From NCBI RefSeq assembly GCF_017377775.1, contig NZ_JAFVLN010000011.1:124001-188000 (forward strand): a stretch of DNA of 64,000 bases, read 5' to 3'. Source of the stretch: Streptomyces sp. VRA16 Mangrove soil (GTDB lineage Bacteria > Actinomycetota > Actinomycetes > Streptomycetales > Streptomycetaceae). Both the position numbers and the translations under genes were made by a program. The notes below the pieces were generated by a model. The model was not told where the DNA came from. It did no database searches and saw nothing but the letters and a program-made list of their open reading frames with translations. This document shows, piece after piece, positions 29,250 through 37,483 of this stretch; the first letter of the stretch is position 1; the number at the start of each line of letters is the position of its first letter.

Positions 29250-29630
29250 ATGGCACGCCTTGAAGGTGTTGACCTCCCGCGCGACAAGCGCGTTGAGGTT
29301 GCCCTCACGTACGTGTTCGGTATCGGCCGCACCCGCGCCCAGCAGACGCTGGACACCGTCGGTGTCGACCGCAACATCCGCGTTCGCGACCTGACCGAGG
29401 AAGACCTCGTCAAGATCCGCGAGTACGTGGACCAGAACTTCCAGACCGAGGGTGACCTCCGTCGCGAGATCCAGGCCGACATCCGCCGCAAGGTCGAGAT
29501 CGGCTGCTACCAGGGTCTGCGCCACCGTCGTGGTCTGCCGGTCCGCGGTCAGCGCACCAGCACGAACGCCCGTACCCGCAAGGGCCCGCGTCGCGCCATC
29601 GCCGGTAAGAAGAAGCCGGGCAAGAAGTAG
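29250..29630 (+). CDS. rpsM: 30S ribosomal protein S13
   Basis: Head protein contacting the P-site tRNA and 50S subunit; 126 residues with GVDLPRDKRVEVALTYVFGIGRTRA and the basic tail RGQRTSTNARTRKGPRR. The 212-nt leader (29038-29249) contains CGACAC at 29137-29142 followed by a CCCCGG/CCGGGG hairpin (29143-29161), loosely like the rpsL/rpsJ motif. Confidence 0.97.
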   Translation: MARLEGVDLPRDKRVEVALTYVFGIGRTRAQQTLDTVGVDRNIRVRDLTEEDLVKIREYVDQNFQTEGDLRREIQADIRRKVEIGCYQGLRHRRGLPVRGQRTSTNARTRKGPRRAIAGKKKPGKK

Positions 29631-29695
29631 TCCTCAGCGGACGCTCACCAGCGGTCTTCGCTGTAGGACCGACCACCTCCCTGTAGGAGAACGAC

Positions 29696-30100
29696 ATGCC
29701 CCCCAAGGGTCGTCAGGGCGCTGCCAAGAAGGTGCGCCGCAAGGAAAAGAAGAACGTCGCTCACGGGCACGCCCACATCAAGAGCACGTTCAACAACACG
29801 ATCGTGTCCATCACGGACCCGACCGGCAACGTGATCTCGTGGGCCTCCGCGGGCCACGTCGGCTTCAAGGGCTCCCGCAAGTCCACGCCGTTCGCCGCGC
29901 AGATGGCCGCCGAGTCGGCTGCCCGTCGCGCCCAGGAGCACGGCATGCGCAAGGTCGACGTCTTCGTCAAGGGCCCGGGTTCCGGTCGTGAGACCGCCAT
30001 CCGTTCGCTCCAGGCGACCGGTCTTGAGGTCGGCTCGATCCAGGACGTGACGCCCACGCCGCACAACGGCTGCCGTCCGCCCAAGCGCCGCCGCGTCTGA
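29696..30100 (+). CDS. rpsK: 30S ribosomal protein S11
   Basis: Platform protein near the E site; 134 residues, starting PPKGRQGAAKKVRRKEKKNVAHGHAHI (in part), with SAGHVGFKGSRKSTPFAAQ and PHNGCRPPKRRRV. A gap of 130 nt with a hairpin separates it from rpoA. The rpsD gene found here in E. coli is absent, as usual in Streptomyces. Confidence 0.97.
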   Translation: MPPKGRQGAAKKVRRKEKKNVAHGHAHIKSTFNNTIVSITDPTGNVISWASAGHVGFKGSRKSTPFAAQMAAESAARRAQEHGMRKVDVFVKGPGSGRETAIRSLQATGLEVGSIQDVTPTPHNGCRPPKRRRV

Positions 30101-30135
30101 TCTTTTTCAGTACGGGCCGTTTGGTCTGAGGTTTT

Positions 30136-30169
30136 CGGGCGGTGCGGCTCTCAGGAGCCGTACCGCCCG
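30136..30169 (+). terminator. rpsK-rpoA hairpin
   Basis: A 15-bp stem with one G-U pair (30136-30150 with 30155-30169) and a TCAG loop, 60 nt before rpoA. Probably a partial terminator that tunes rpoA. Confidence 0.65.
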
Positions 30170-30230
30170 TACCCTTGTAGTACTAGTCGGGCATCAAATA
30201 GTGGGTGCCCATGACTGAAGGATTCGCAGA

Positions 30231-31253
30231 ATGCTGATTGCTCAGCGTCCCTCGTTGACCGAAGAGGTCGTCGACGAGTTCCGCTCCCGGTTCGTGATCG
30301 AGCCGCTGGAGCCGGGCTTCGGTTACACCCTCGGCAACTCCCTCCGCCGGACTCTTCTGTCGTCGATCCCGGGTGCGGCGGTCACGTCGATCCGCGTCGA
30401 CGGTGTCCTGCACGAGTTCACCACCGTGCCGGGCGTCAAGGAAGACGTCACCGACATGATCCTCAACATCAAGCAGCTGGTCGTTTCCAGCGAGCACGAT
30501 GAGCCGGTCGTCATGTACCTGCGCAAGCAGGGTCCCGGTCTGGTCACCGCCGCCGACATCGCGCCCCCGGCCGGTGTCGAGGTGCACAACCCCGACCTCG
30601 TCCTCGCCACGCTCAACGGCAAGGGCAAGCTGGAGATGGAGCTGACCGTCGAGCGCGGTCGCGGCTACGTCTCCGCCGTGCAGAACAAGCAGGTGGGCCA
30701 GGAGATCGGCCGTATCCCGGTCGACTCGATCTACTCGCCGGTTCTCAAGGTCACGTACAAGGTCGAGGCCACGCGTGTCGAGCAGCGCACCGACTTCGAC
30801 AAGCTGATCGTCGACGTCGAGACGAAGCAGGCCATGCGTCCGCGCGACGCCATGGCGTCGGCCGGTAAGACCCTGGTCGAGCTGTTCGGTCTCGCCCGCG
30901 AGCTGAACATCGACGCCGAGGGCATCGACATGGGTCCGTCCCCGACGGACGCCGCCCTGGCCGCCGATCTGGCGCTGCCGATCGAGGAGCTCGAGCTCAC
31001 CGTTCGGTCGTACAACTGCCTCAAGCGCGAGGGCATCCACTCCGTGGGTGAGCTCGTCGCCCGCTCCGAGGCCGACCTGCTCGACATCCGCAACTTCGGT
31101 GCGAAGTCGATCGACGAGGTCAAGGCCAAGCTCGCCGGCATGGGCCTTGCGCTCAAGGACTCGCCTCCCGGGTTCGACCCGACCGCCGCCGCCGACGCCT
31201 TCGGCGCCGACGACGACGCCGACGCCGGGTTCGTCGAGACCGAGCAGTACTAA
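30231..31253 (+). CDS. rpoA: DNA-directed RNA polymerase subunit alpha
   Basis: Assembly platform of RNA polymerase; 340 residues. The N-terminal domain has PGFGYTLGNSLRRTLLSSIPGAAV; the C-terminal domain (about 245-320) has LELTVRSYNCLKREGIHSVGEL, the helix that contacts UP elements and activators. The C-terminal end is a short acidic tail. ATG follows GAAGGATT. Confidence 0.98.
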   Translation: MLIAQRPSLTEEVVDEFRSRFVIEPLEPGFGYTLGNSLRRTLLSSIPGAAVTSIRVDGVLHEFTTVPGVKEDVTDMILNIKQLVVSSEHDEPVVMYLRKQGPGLVTAADIAPPAGVEVHNPDLVLATLNGKGKLEMELTVERGRGYVSAVQNKQVGQEIGRIPVDSIYSPVLKVTYKVEATRVEQRTDFDKLIVDVETKQAMRPRDAMASAGKTLVELFGLARELNIDAEGIDMGPSPTDAALAADLALPIEELELTVRSYNCLKREGIHSVGELVARSEADLLDIRNFGAKSIDEVKAKLAGMGLALKDSPPGFDPTAAADAFGADDDADAGFVETEQY

Positions 31254-31312
31254 GCGCTCGGGACCGGCTGTGTGATTGTGGCTGCCGACCGGCTCTGGCT
31301 GGTCGCGCAGTT

Positions 31313-31338
31313 CCCCGCGCCCCTGACGGGGCGCGGGG
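31313..31338 (+). terminator. rpoA-rplQ hairpin
   Basis: Perfect CCCCGCGCCCC/GGGGCGCGGGG stem with a TGAC loop. A second hairpin, CAGACA-ATCC-TGTCTG (31346-31361) extended by CCGA/TCGG, follows. Both lie between rpoA and rplQ with no U-tract. Confidence 0.65.
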
Positions 31339-31418
31339 TCTCCGACAGACAATCCTGTCTGCTCGGACACTGACCTCGGTACCTGATACGGCCGGGGCAG
31401 ACATCTAGGAGAAACATC

Positions 31419-31919
31419 ATGCCGAAGCCCGCCAAGGGTGCCCGTCTGGGCGGCAGCGCCGCGCACGAGAAGCTCCTCCTCGCGAACCTCGCGAAGAGCC
31501 TTTTCGAGCACGGCAAGATCACGACGACCGAGGCCAAGGCCCGTCGTCTGCGCCCGTACGCGGAGCGTCTGGTCACCAAGGCGAAGAAGGGCGACCTTCA
31601 CAACCGCCGTCAGGTGCTCCAGGTCATCACGGACAAGAGCGTCGTCCACACGCTCTTCACCGAGATCGCCCCGCGCTACGAGAACCGTCCGGGTGGTTAC
31701 ACCCGTATCACCAAGATCGGTAACCGCCGTGGCGACAACGCGCCCATGGCTGTCATCGAGCTGGTCGAGGCCCTGACGGTCGCGCAGCAGGCCACTGGTG
31801 AGGCCGAGGCCGCCACCAAGCGTGCCGCCAAGGACGCCGAGGCTGCCGCTCCGGCCGCCGAGGTCGTCGAGGACGCCAAGCCGGCCGAGGCCGCTGCTGA
31901 GGAGTCCAAGGACGCCTGA
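31419..31919 (+). CDS. rplQ: 50S ribosomal protein L17 with acidic tail
   Basis: Large-subunit protein, 166 residues. The core (AAHEKLLLANLAKSLFEHGKITTTEAKARRLRPYAERLVTKAKKGD, in part) ends near residue 120; the rest is an Ala/Glu-rich tail absent from E. coli L17 (127 residues). It is the last gene of the superoperon, followed by a terminator. Confidence 0.97.
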   Translation: MPKPAKGARLGGSAAHEKLLLANLAKSLFEHGKITTTEAKARRLRPYAERLVTKAKKGDLHNRRQVLQVITDKSVVHTLFTEIAPRYENRPGGYTRITKIGNRRGDNAPMAVIELVEALTVAQQATGEAEAATKRAAKDAEAAAPAAEVVEDAKPAEAAAEESKDA

Positions 31920-31939
31920 GGCCCTGTGCCTCGAGTGTT

Positions 31940-31971
31940 GAGCGGGTCCGCCCTCCGGGGTGGGCCCGCTC
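31940..31971 (+). terminator. S10-spc-alpha superoperon terminator
   Basis: A 14-bp stem with two G-U pairs (31940-31953 with 31958-31971), a TCCG loop and a pyrimidine-rich 3' side (TTCCCTTTCT), 20 nt past rplQ. Confidence 0.8.
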
Positions 31972-32023
31972 TTCCCTTTCTACTGACTTCTACTGACGTC
32001 CAGTTCAGCGAGGAACGGTTGTT

Positions 32024-32878
32024 GTGAGTGATGAGGTGGCCGACGGCTTCGTGCGCGTGCGGCTCGATCTGTCGTACGACGGCAAGGACTTCTCCGGGTG
32101 GGCCAAGCAGGCCGGCGGCCGGCGGACCGTGCAGGGGGAGATCGAGGACGCGCTGCGGACGGTGACGCGGTCCTCGACGACGTACGAGCTGACCGTGGCC
32201 GGGCGCACCGACTCGGGGGTGCACGCGCGCGGGCAGGTGGCGCATGTGGATCTGCCGGAGAGCGTCTGGGCCGAGCACCGCGAGAAGCTGCTGAAGCGGC
32301 TCGCCGGTCGGCTGTCCAAGGACGTGCGGGTGTGGCGGGCCGAGGAGGCGCCGAGCGGGTTCAACGCCCGGTTCTCGGCGATCTGGCGGCGCTACGCGTA
32401 CCGCGTCACCGATCACCCGGGCGGCGTCGATCCGCTGTTGCGGGGTCATGTGCTGTGGCACGACTGGCCGTTGGACGTCGACGCCATGAACGCGGCGGCC
32501 GAGGCGCTGCTCGGCGAGCACGACTTCGCCGCCTACTGCAAGCGGCGTGAGGGTGCCACGACCATCCGCACATTGCAGCAGCTGAGCCTCGTGCGCGGCG
32601 ACGACGGGATCATCACGGCGACCGTGCGGGCCGATGCCTTCTGCCACAACATGGTGCGGTCGCTGATCGGCGCGCTGTTGTTCGTGGGGGACGGACACCG
32701 GACGGCCGACTGGCCGGGCAAGGTCCTCGCGGCCGGGGTGCGGGACTCCGCGGTGCACGTGGTGCGGCCGCACGGTCTGACGCTGGAGGAAGTCGGCTAT
32801 CCGGCCGACGAGTTGCTGGCCGCGCGGAATGTGGAGGCGCGCAACAAGCGGACCCTTCCCGGGCTTGGTTGCTGCTGA
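32024..32878 (+). CDS. truA: tRNA pseudouridine(38-40) synthase TruA
   Basis: Isomerises uridines 38-40 in tRNA anticodon arms; 284 residues. The catalytic Asp63 is in AGRTDSGVHARGQV, and the RNA-binding regions FNARFSAIWRRYAYRV and FCHNMVRSLIGALL are present. The GTG start is 104 nt after rplQ, past the terminator. Confidence 0.96.
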   Translation: MSDEVADGFVRVRLDLSYDGKDFSGWAKQAGGRRTVQGEIEDALRTVTRSSTTYELTVAGRTDSGVHARGQVAHVDLPESVWAEHREKLLKRLAGRLSKDVRVWRAEEAPSGFNARFSAIWRRYAYRVTDHPGGVDPLLRGHVLWHDWPLDVDAMNAAAEALLGEHDFAAYCKRREGATTIRTLQQLSLVRGDDGIITATVRADAFCHNMVRSLIGALLFVGDGHRTADWPGKVLAAGVRDSAVHVVRPHGLTLEEVGYPADELLAARNVEARNKRTLPGLGCC

Positions 32879-32977
32879 GGGGACGCCCGAACTCCCTTCA
32901 TGATTGTGCGAGTTGGGGGAGAAGAGACGAAACCCTCAGGTAACACGTTTGTTCGGGATTAACCCCGGTAACTGGGC

Positions 32978-32983
32978 TACGCT
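32978..32983 (+). promoter_or_regulatory. possible -10 element of the glycan cassette
   Basis: TACGCT lies 84 nt before the first glycosyltransferase start. There is no TTGACN at proper spacing (TTGTTC at 32949 is 23 nt away), so any promoter would be weak or activator-dependent. The rest of 32879-33066 shows nothing else clear. Confidence 0.3.
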
Positions 32984-33066
32984 GCCGCGGTCTGGCCAAG
33001 GGTTCACATGGGGTGGCCGAACCACGTGGGGGGCGTGCGGGCTCGGCCGTGCCCGGGGGGTTATGC

Positions 33067-34656
33067 ATGAGCACTGTGGGTACCGCCCACGCCTCGAACC
33101 GTCGCAGGCGTGGGCCCGTCGCGCGGAACCAGGGGTTGCTGCCGCAGCCTCCGGACGACGCCGAGAAGTACTCGTACGCTGACCGTCACCTGTGGATGCT
33201 GACGCTCGGTTCGCTGATCAGCTTCGGGTGCCTCGCCATGAGCCAGTTCCTGTTCACGGCTTCCAGCCCGTGGTTCTGGCTGACCATGCCCCTGCTCGCG
33301 TTCGTCGTCGCCGACTACCTCATCTCGCTCTATCTGGACGGGCTGAGCAAGGACTTCGACATCAAGGGGCACAAGCGGCTCGTGCGCCGTTGGCAGCCCG
33401 CACACCACCCGAGTGTCGACGTGTTCCTGCCCGTGTGCGGCGAGCCGCTGGAGGTGCTGCACAACACCTGGGTGCATGTGGGCCGGCTCGCGCACACCTA
33501 TCGCGGCCTCGTGCACGTGTATGTGCTCGACGACGCCGACGACGGTGAAGTCGCGGCCATGGCCGGGGACTTCGGGTTCCACTACGTGGTGCGGCCCAAC
33601 CGCGGCTGGTTCAAGAAGGCCGGCAATCTGCACCATGCCTTCCAGATGACGTACGGCGACCACATCCTGATCCTCGACGCCGACTTCGCGCCCCGCCACG
33701 ACCTGCTCGACGAGCTGCTGCCGCACATGGACGACGACCCGCGCGTCGGCATCGTGCAGTCACCGCAGTTCTTCCGCGCCGTCGACCGGCAGAACTGGAT
33801 CGAGCGCGGCGCCGGAGCCGTGCAGGAGCAGTTCTACCGCTCCGTACAGACGTCCCGTGAGGACAAGGACGGCTCGATCTGCGTCGGCTCGTGCGCCGTG
33901 TACCGGCGCGCCGCCCTCGCCCAGATCGGCGGGATCACGCTGATCGAGCACTCCGAGGACATGTACACCGGCTTCGACCTGCGGGCGCTGGGCTGGAAGC
34001 TGCGCTATGTGCCCGTCGCCCTGTCGGCGGGGGTGTGCCCGGACACCGCCGGTGCCTTCCACAACCAGCAGTACCGCTGGTGCATGGGGTCCCTGGAGCT
34101 GCTGACCAGCAAGCGGTTCTGGGAGATGGAGATGAGGTTCAAGACCCGGCTCTGCTACGTCTCCGGGTTCCTGTACTACCTCCAGACCGCCCTGGCCACC
34201 TTCCTCCTGCCGGTGATCCCGCTGGCCCTGCTGATCCTCCGCCCCGACCTGCTGCGCGCCGAGGCGTCGATGTGGGTGCTGCCGAGCGTCGCGTACGTGA
34301 CCCTGGTGCTGCCGCTGTGGCACCGGGCGCCCTACCGCCTCGAAGCCTGGTCGGTGCGGCTGATGTACGGCTGGTCGCACGTCTTCGCCGTGTGGGACGT
34401 GCTGCGCGGGCGGCCCATGGGCTGGAAGCCGACCGGCTCGCAGGGCGCCAAGAAGAACGGCATGCGCCGCTACTGGGTCGGCATGATCGGCTGGACCGGC
34501 GGCACCGCCGTCGCCTGGATCGCCGTCGCCGCCTGGCGCGTCCTGACCCTGTATCCGCCGGACTTCGCGCTGATGCTGTCCGCCGGCCTCTTCTACGCCA
34601 TGGTCGTCGGCCGGGTGCTCGTGCAGCCGCGCCGTCAGGGAGCCGCCGCCTTATGA
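33067..34656 (+). CDS. cellulose synthase-like processive glycosyltransferase (GT2)
   Basis: An inner-membrane processive beta-glycosyltransferase, 529 residues. Two N-terminal TM segments (about 42-90), a cytoplasmic GT-A domain, then about four or five C-terminal TM segments (about 355-525). The catalytic set is complete: LDDADDG (DD at 155-156), DAD at 204-206, SED at 296-298 (TED-type base) and QQYRW at 334-338 (QxxRW). No PilZ c-di-GMP domain is visible. The ATG at 33067 is chosen after a G-rich SD; codons from 33013 are leader. It is the first gene of a coupled cassette and probably makes and extrudes the main chain. The sugar is unknown. Confidence 0.85.
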   Translation: MSTVGTAHASNRRRRGPVARNQGLLPQPPDDAEKYSYADRHLWMLTLGSLISFGCLAMSQFLFTASSPWFWLTMPLLAFVVADYLISLYLDGLSKDFDIKGHKRLVRRWQPAHHPSVDVFLPVCGEPLEVLHNTWVHVGRLAHTYRGLVHVYVLDDADDGEVAAMAGDFGFHYVVRPNRGWFKKAGNLHHAFQMTYGDHILILDADFAPRHDLLDELLPHMDDDPRVGIVQSPQFFRAVDRQNWIERGAGAVQEQFYRSVQTSREDKDGSICVGSCAVYRRAALAQIGGITLIEHSEDMYTGFDLRALGWKLRYVPVALSAGVCPDTAGAFHNQQYRWCMGSLELLTSKRFWEMEMRFKTRLCYVSGFLYYLQTALATFLLPVIPLALLILRPDLLRAEASMWVLPSVAYVTLVLPLWHRAPYRLEAWSVRLMYGWSHVFAVWDVLRGRPMGWKPTGSQGAKKNGMRRYWVGMIGWTGGTAVAWIAVAAWRVLTLYPPDFALMLSAGLFYAMVVGRVLVQPRRQGAAAL

Positions 34657-35669
34657 GAACCGCCATCAGGATGCTGCTCGCGGTGGCGTTACTCGCCGTC
34701 GTGAGCGCCTGCAGCACCTTCTCCGACACCGGGCGCGACGAGTACGCCCGCAACCAGGGCCGCACACCGGGCGCCTCGGCGAGCGCGAGCGCCGACGACG
34801 CCGAGCCCGAACCGCCCTACGACGTAAGGCCGTTGCTGCACCCGAAGAAGAAGTACCTGGGGGTCGCCGCGGACGGCGCGCCCGCCAGGATGGGTGCCAT
34901 CGAGTCGTTCGCGAAGGCCGCGGGCAAGAAGCCGAACCTCGTCGAGTTCTACTCGGCCTGGGGCGACCGCTACGAGACCCGCCTCGTGCAGAACGCCTGG
35001 GACTACGGCGCGCTCGCGTACATCGCCTGGGAGCCGTTCAAGGCGTCGCTCAAGGACATCGCGGCCGGCAAGGAAGACGCGTACCTGCGGGACTACGCCG
35101 GCTCCGTCAAGGAGCTGAACCTGCCCGTCGCCCTCAGCTTCGCGCACGAGATGAACGGCCACTGGTACCCGTGGGGCACCAAGAAGGCCACGGCCAAGCA
35201 GTTCGTCGCCGCGTGGCGGCACGTCCACGACGTCTTCGCCGACGTCGGCGCCACCCAGGTCATCTGGGTGTGGAGCCCGAACGTCGTCAACCCGATGCCG
35301 CAGGTGAAGCTCGCCCCGTACTGGCCGGGCGACAGCTACGTCGACTGGGTCGGTGTCATCGGCTACTACGGGAAGGCCGGCCCGGCCACGTTCCAGACCC
35401 TCTACGGGCCGACGGTGAGCCAGGTGCGGGCCCTGACCAAGCGGCCGTTCCTCATCGGCGAGACCGCCGCGGAGGCCGGGCAGCGCAAGCCCGCCGACAT
35501 CCGTGACCTGTTCAAGGGGGTCGCAGCCCGCGACGACTTCCTCGGGTTCGTCTGGTTCAACTTCGACAAGGAGTCCGACTGGCGGATCACCAGTGGGCCC
35601 CTGGCACAGCGGACCTTCAAGGAGCGGGCGGCCGACGACCGCTTCGGATTCGACGTGGTCAAGCCGTGA
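34653..35669 (+). CDS. GH26-like lipoprotein glycanase
   Basis: A secreted lipid-anchored glycoside hydrolase, 338 residues. Signal peptide and lipobox VSAC with Cys20, then an Ala/Ser/Pro linker. The catalytic domain has HEMNGHWYPWG (165-175; Glu166 would be the acid/base) and FLIGETAAE (Glu270 as nucleophile), the family 26 arrangement seen in beta-mannanases and related beta-glycanases. The ATG overlaps the synthase stop (ATGA). By analogy with cellulose-synthase operons it may trim or edit the nascent glycan. Substrate specificity is inferred only. Confidence 0.8.
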   Translation: MRTAIRMLLAVALLAVVSACSTFSDTGRDEYARNQGRTPGASASASADDAEPEPPYDVRPLLHPKKKYLGVAADGAPARMGAIESFAKAAGKKPNLVEFYSAWGDRYETRLVQNAWDYGALAYIAWEPFKASLKDIAAGKEDAYLRDYAGSVKELNLPVALSFAHEMNGHWYPWGTKKATAKQFVAAWRHVHDVFADVGATQVIWVWSPNVVNPMPQVKLAPYWPGDSYVDWVGVIGYYGKAGPATFQTLYGPTVSQVRALTKRPFLIGETAAEAGQRKPADIRDLFKGVAARDDFLGFVWFNFDKESDWRITSGPLAQRTFKERAADDRFGFDVVKP

Positions 35670-37483
35670 GCGAGCGACAGTCCCAGACGTCGTGGGGCCG
35701 CGCCCACCACGACGAGGGCGGCCACGAGTACCACGAGGTCTACGGGTACGAGGCGCGGAACGCGTACGCCTACCCCGGGGCGCCCGCGTACGTGGACAGC
35801 CGCGCCGTCCCGCCCGCGCCCGCCGTCCACGTGCCGCAGCAGGCGCAGGCCCCGTACCACGAGACGTACGACCCGTACGCGGAGACCTACGAGACGTACG
35901 ACCCGTACTACGAGCCGTACGCGCCCGCGCCCGAACCCGTGCCGGAGCCCGCGCCGTCCTACACGCTGCCCGCCGTGCCCGAGTCCGCCTGGTCCGTGGA
36001 CACCCGGCGCAGCAAGTTACTCGGCCGCGGGGTGCTGCTGTGCATCCTGCTGATCCAGGCCGGGCTCTCGCTGCGCCTGCACCGCACCGCGTTCCAGGAC
36101 GAGGCGCTGTACATCGCCTCCGGCCACTACGAGTTGGACAATCTGCTGCACGGCACGAAGCTCCCGGTGGACTTCGCGAGCTACTTCTCCGGGCACCCCA
36201 AGCTGTACCCGGTGCTCGCGGCCCTGGTCGACGACCGGTTCGGGCTGACCGGGGTACGGCTGATGAGCCTGCTGTTCATGCTGGGCGCGACCGGGCTGCT
36301 CTACTCGTTCACCCGCCGCCTGTTCAATCTGCGGGCCGCGCTCGGGGCGGCCGCCCTGTTCTCCGTCGTCATGGCGACCTCGGTGCTGGGCAACCTGGCC
36401 ACGTACGACGCGATGGCGGTGTTCCTGCTGGCCCTGGCCGCGTGGCTCGTCGTGCGCACCGACCGGATGAACGCGGCGGCGGTGCTGCTCGCCGCGCCCC
36501 CGGCCGCGCTCGCCTGCGGCGTGAAGTACGCCTCCGGCCTCTATCTGCCCACGCTCGTGCTGCTCGCCGTGCTCACCGCGCACCGCCACCGCGGCCTGCG
36601 CGCCCTCGTGCGCGGCGTCGTTCTCGCGCTCGGCTGCGGGGCGCTGCTCGCCGCCGGGTACAGGCTCTCCGGTCCGCTGGGCGGCGTCAGCGCCACCACC
36701 ACCGACCGGGCCCACGGCACCGACACCGCGCTCACGCTGCTCCGGCGCAGCGCGGAGTGGGGCGGCCTGGTCTTCCTCGCGGCGCTCGCCGGGACCGTCG
36801 CGTACGCGCTGCGCGGTCGGATGGGGGAGATGCCGTGGATCGCGGGCGCGACCTCGGGCCGGTGGCGGCGCACCGGACTCGGCATCGTGCTCACCGGTAC
36901 CGCGCTGCTCGCACCCGCCTACCAGGTCCATCTGCAGACCCAGATCTCCCTCTACAAGCACATCGGCTTCGGCCTGCTGTTCGCGGCGCCGCTCGCCGGG
37001 CTCGGCCTGTCCCGCCTGGTCGGACCGCACTTCCGGCATCCGCAGCTCGGCATCATGCTCTACGTCCTGACGCTGGTGTTCGGCATGGTGCAGGCCCAGC
37101 AGACCTACAGCTGGCCCGACTCGACGCGGATGATCGCCACCCTGCGCCCGCTCGTCGACCGCACGGGCCACTACCTCGCGGAGGAGCAGGAGGTCCCGGG
37201 CTACTACCTGCGGGAGCGGACCGACTGGGGGCAGTGGCAGAACACGTACTTCTACGACTACCGGGCCAAGGACGGAAAGCAGTACTCCGGGCCCGACGCC
37301 TTCGAACACGCCGTACGTGACGGGGAGTTCGATGTGATCGTGCTGCACGGGCTCGTCACCCCCGACACCTACGCGGCGGTGCGCAAGGGGCTGCGCGGCA
37401 ACAGCCACTACCGGCTCGCGGCGGTGATCCCCTTCAGCACGGCGGGCGGCGACAAGGCCTACCGGATCTGGGTGAAGCAATGA
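35666..37483 (+). CDS. GT-C membrane glycosyltransferase with Tyr-rich N-terminus
   Basis: A polytopic membrane protein, 605 residues, with about ten hydrophobic segments from residue 120 and the GT-C type acidic pair in the first external loop (AFQDEALY, Asp145-Glu146). Such enzymes use polyprenyl-phosphate sugars outside the membrane. The first 110 residues are cytoplasmic and disordered, very rich in Tyr, Pro and acidic residues (HETYDPYAETYETYDPYYEP). The GTG start overlaps the GH26 stop (GTGA). It likely adds side sugars to the glycan or to proteins. I do not know a characterised close relative. Confidence 0.75.
   Translation: MSERQSQTSWGRAHHDEGGHEYHEVYGYEARNAYAYPGAPAYVDSRAVPPAPAVHVPQQAQAPYHETYDPYAETYETYDPYYEPYAPAPEPVPEPAPSYTLPAVPESAWSVDTRRSKLLGRGVLLCILLIQAGLSLRLHRTAFQDEALYIASGHYELDNLLHGTKLPVDFASYFSGHPKLYPVLAALVDDRFGLTGVRLMSLLFMLGATGLLYSFTRRLFNLRAALGAAALFSVVMATSVLGNLATYDAMAVFLLALAAWLVVRTDRMNAAAVLLAAPPAALACGVKYASGLYLPTLVLLAVLTAHRHRGLRALVRGVVLALGCGALLAAGYRLSGPLGGVSATTTDRAHGTDTALTLLRRSAEWGGLVFLAALAGTVAYALRGRMGEMPWIAGATSGRWRRTGLGIVLTGTALLAPAYQVHLQTQISLYKHIGFGLLFAAPLAGLGLSRLVGPHFRHPQLGIMLYVLTLVFGMVQAQQTYSWPDSTRMIATLRPLVDRTGHYLAEEQEVPGYYLRERTDWGQWQNTYFYDYRAKDGKQYSGPDAFEHAVRDGEFDVIVLHGLVTPDTYAAVRKGLRGNSHYRLAAVIPFSTAGGDKAYRIWVKQ

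Noticed and set aside
32879..33066. c-di-AMP (ydaO-type) or other riboswitch before the glycan cassette
   Set aside because: I looked for a structured conserved core and found only a -10-like hexamer and short pairings.
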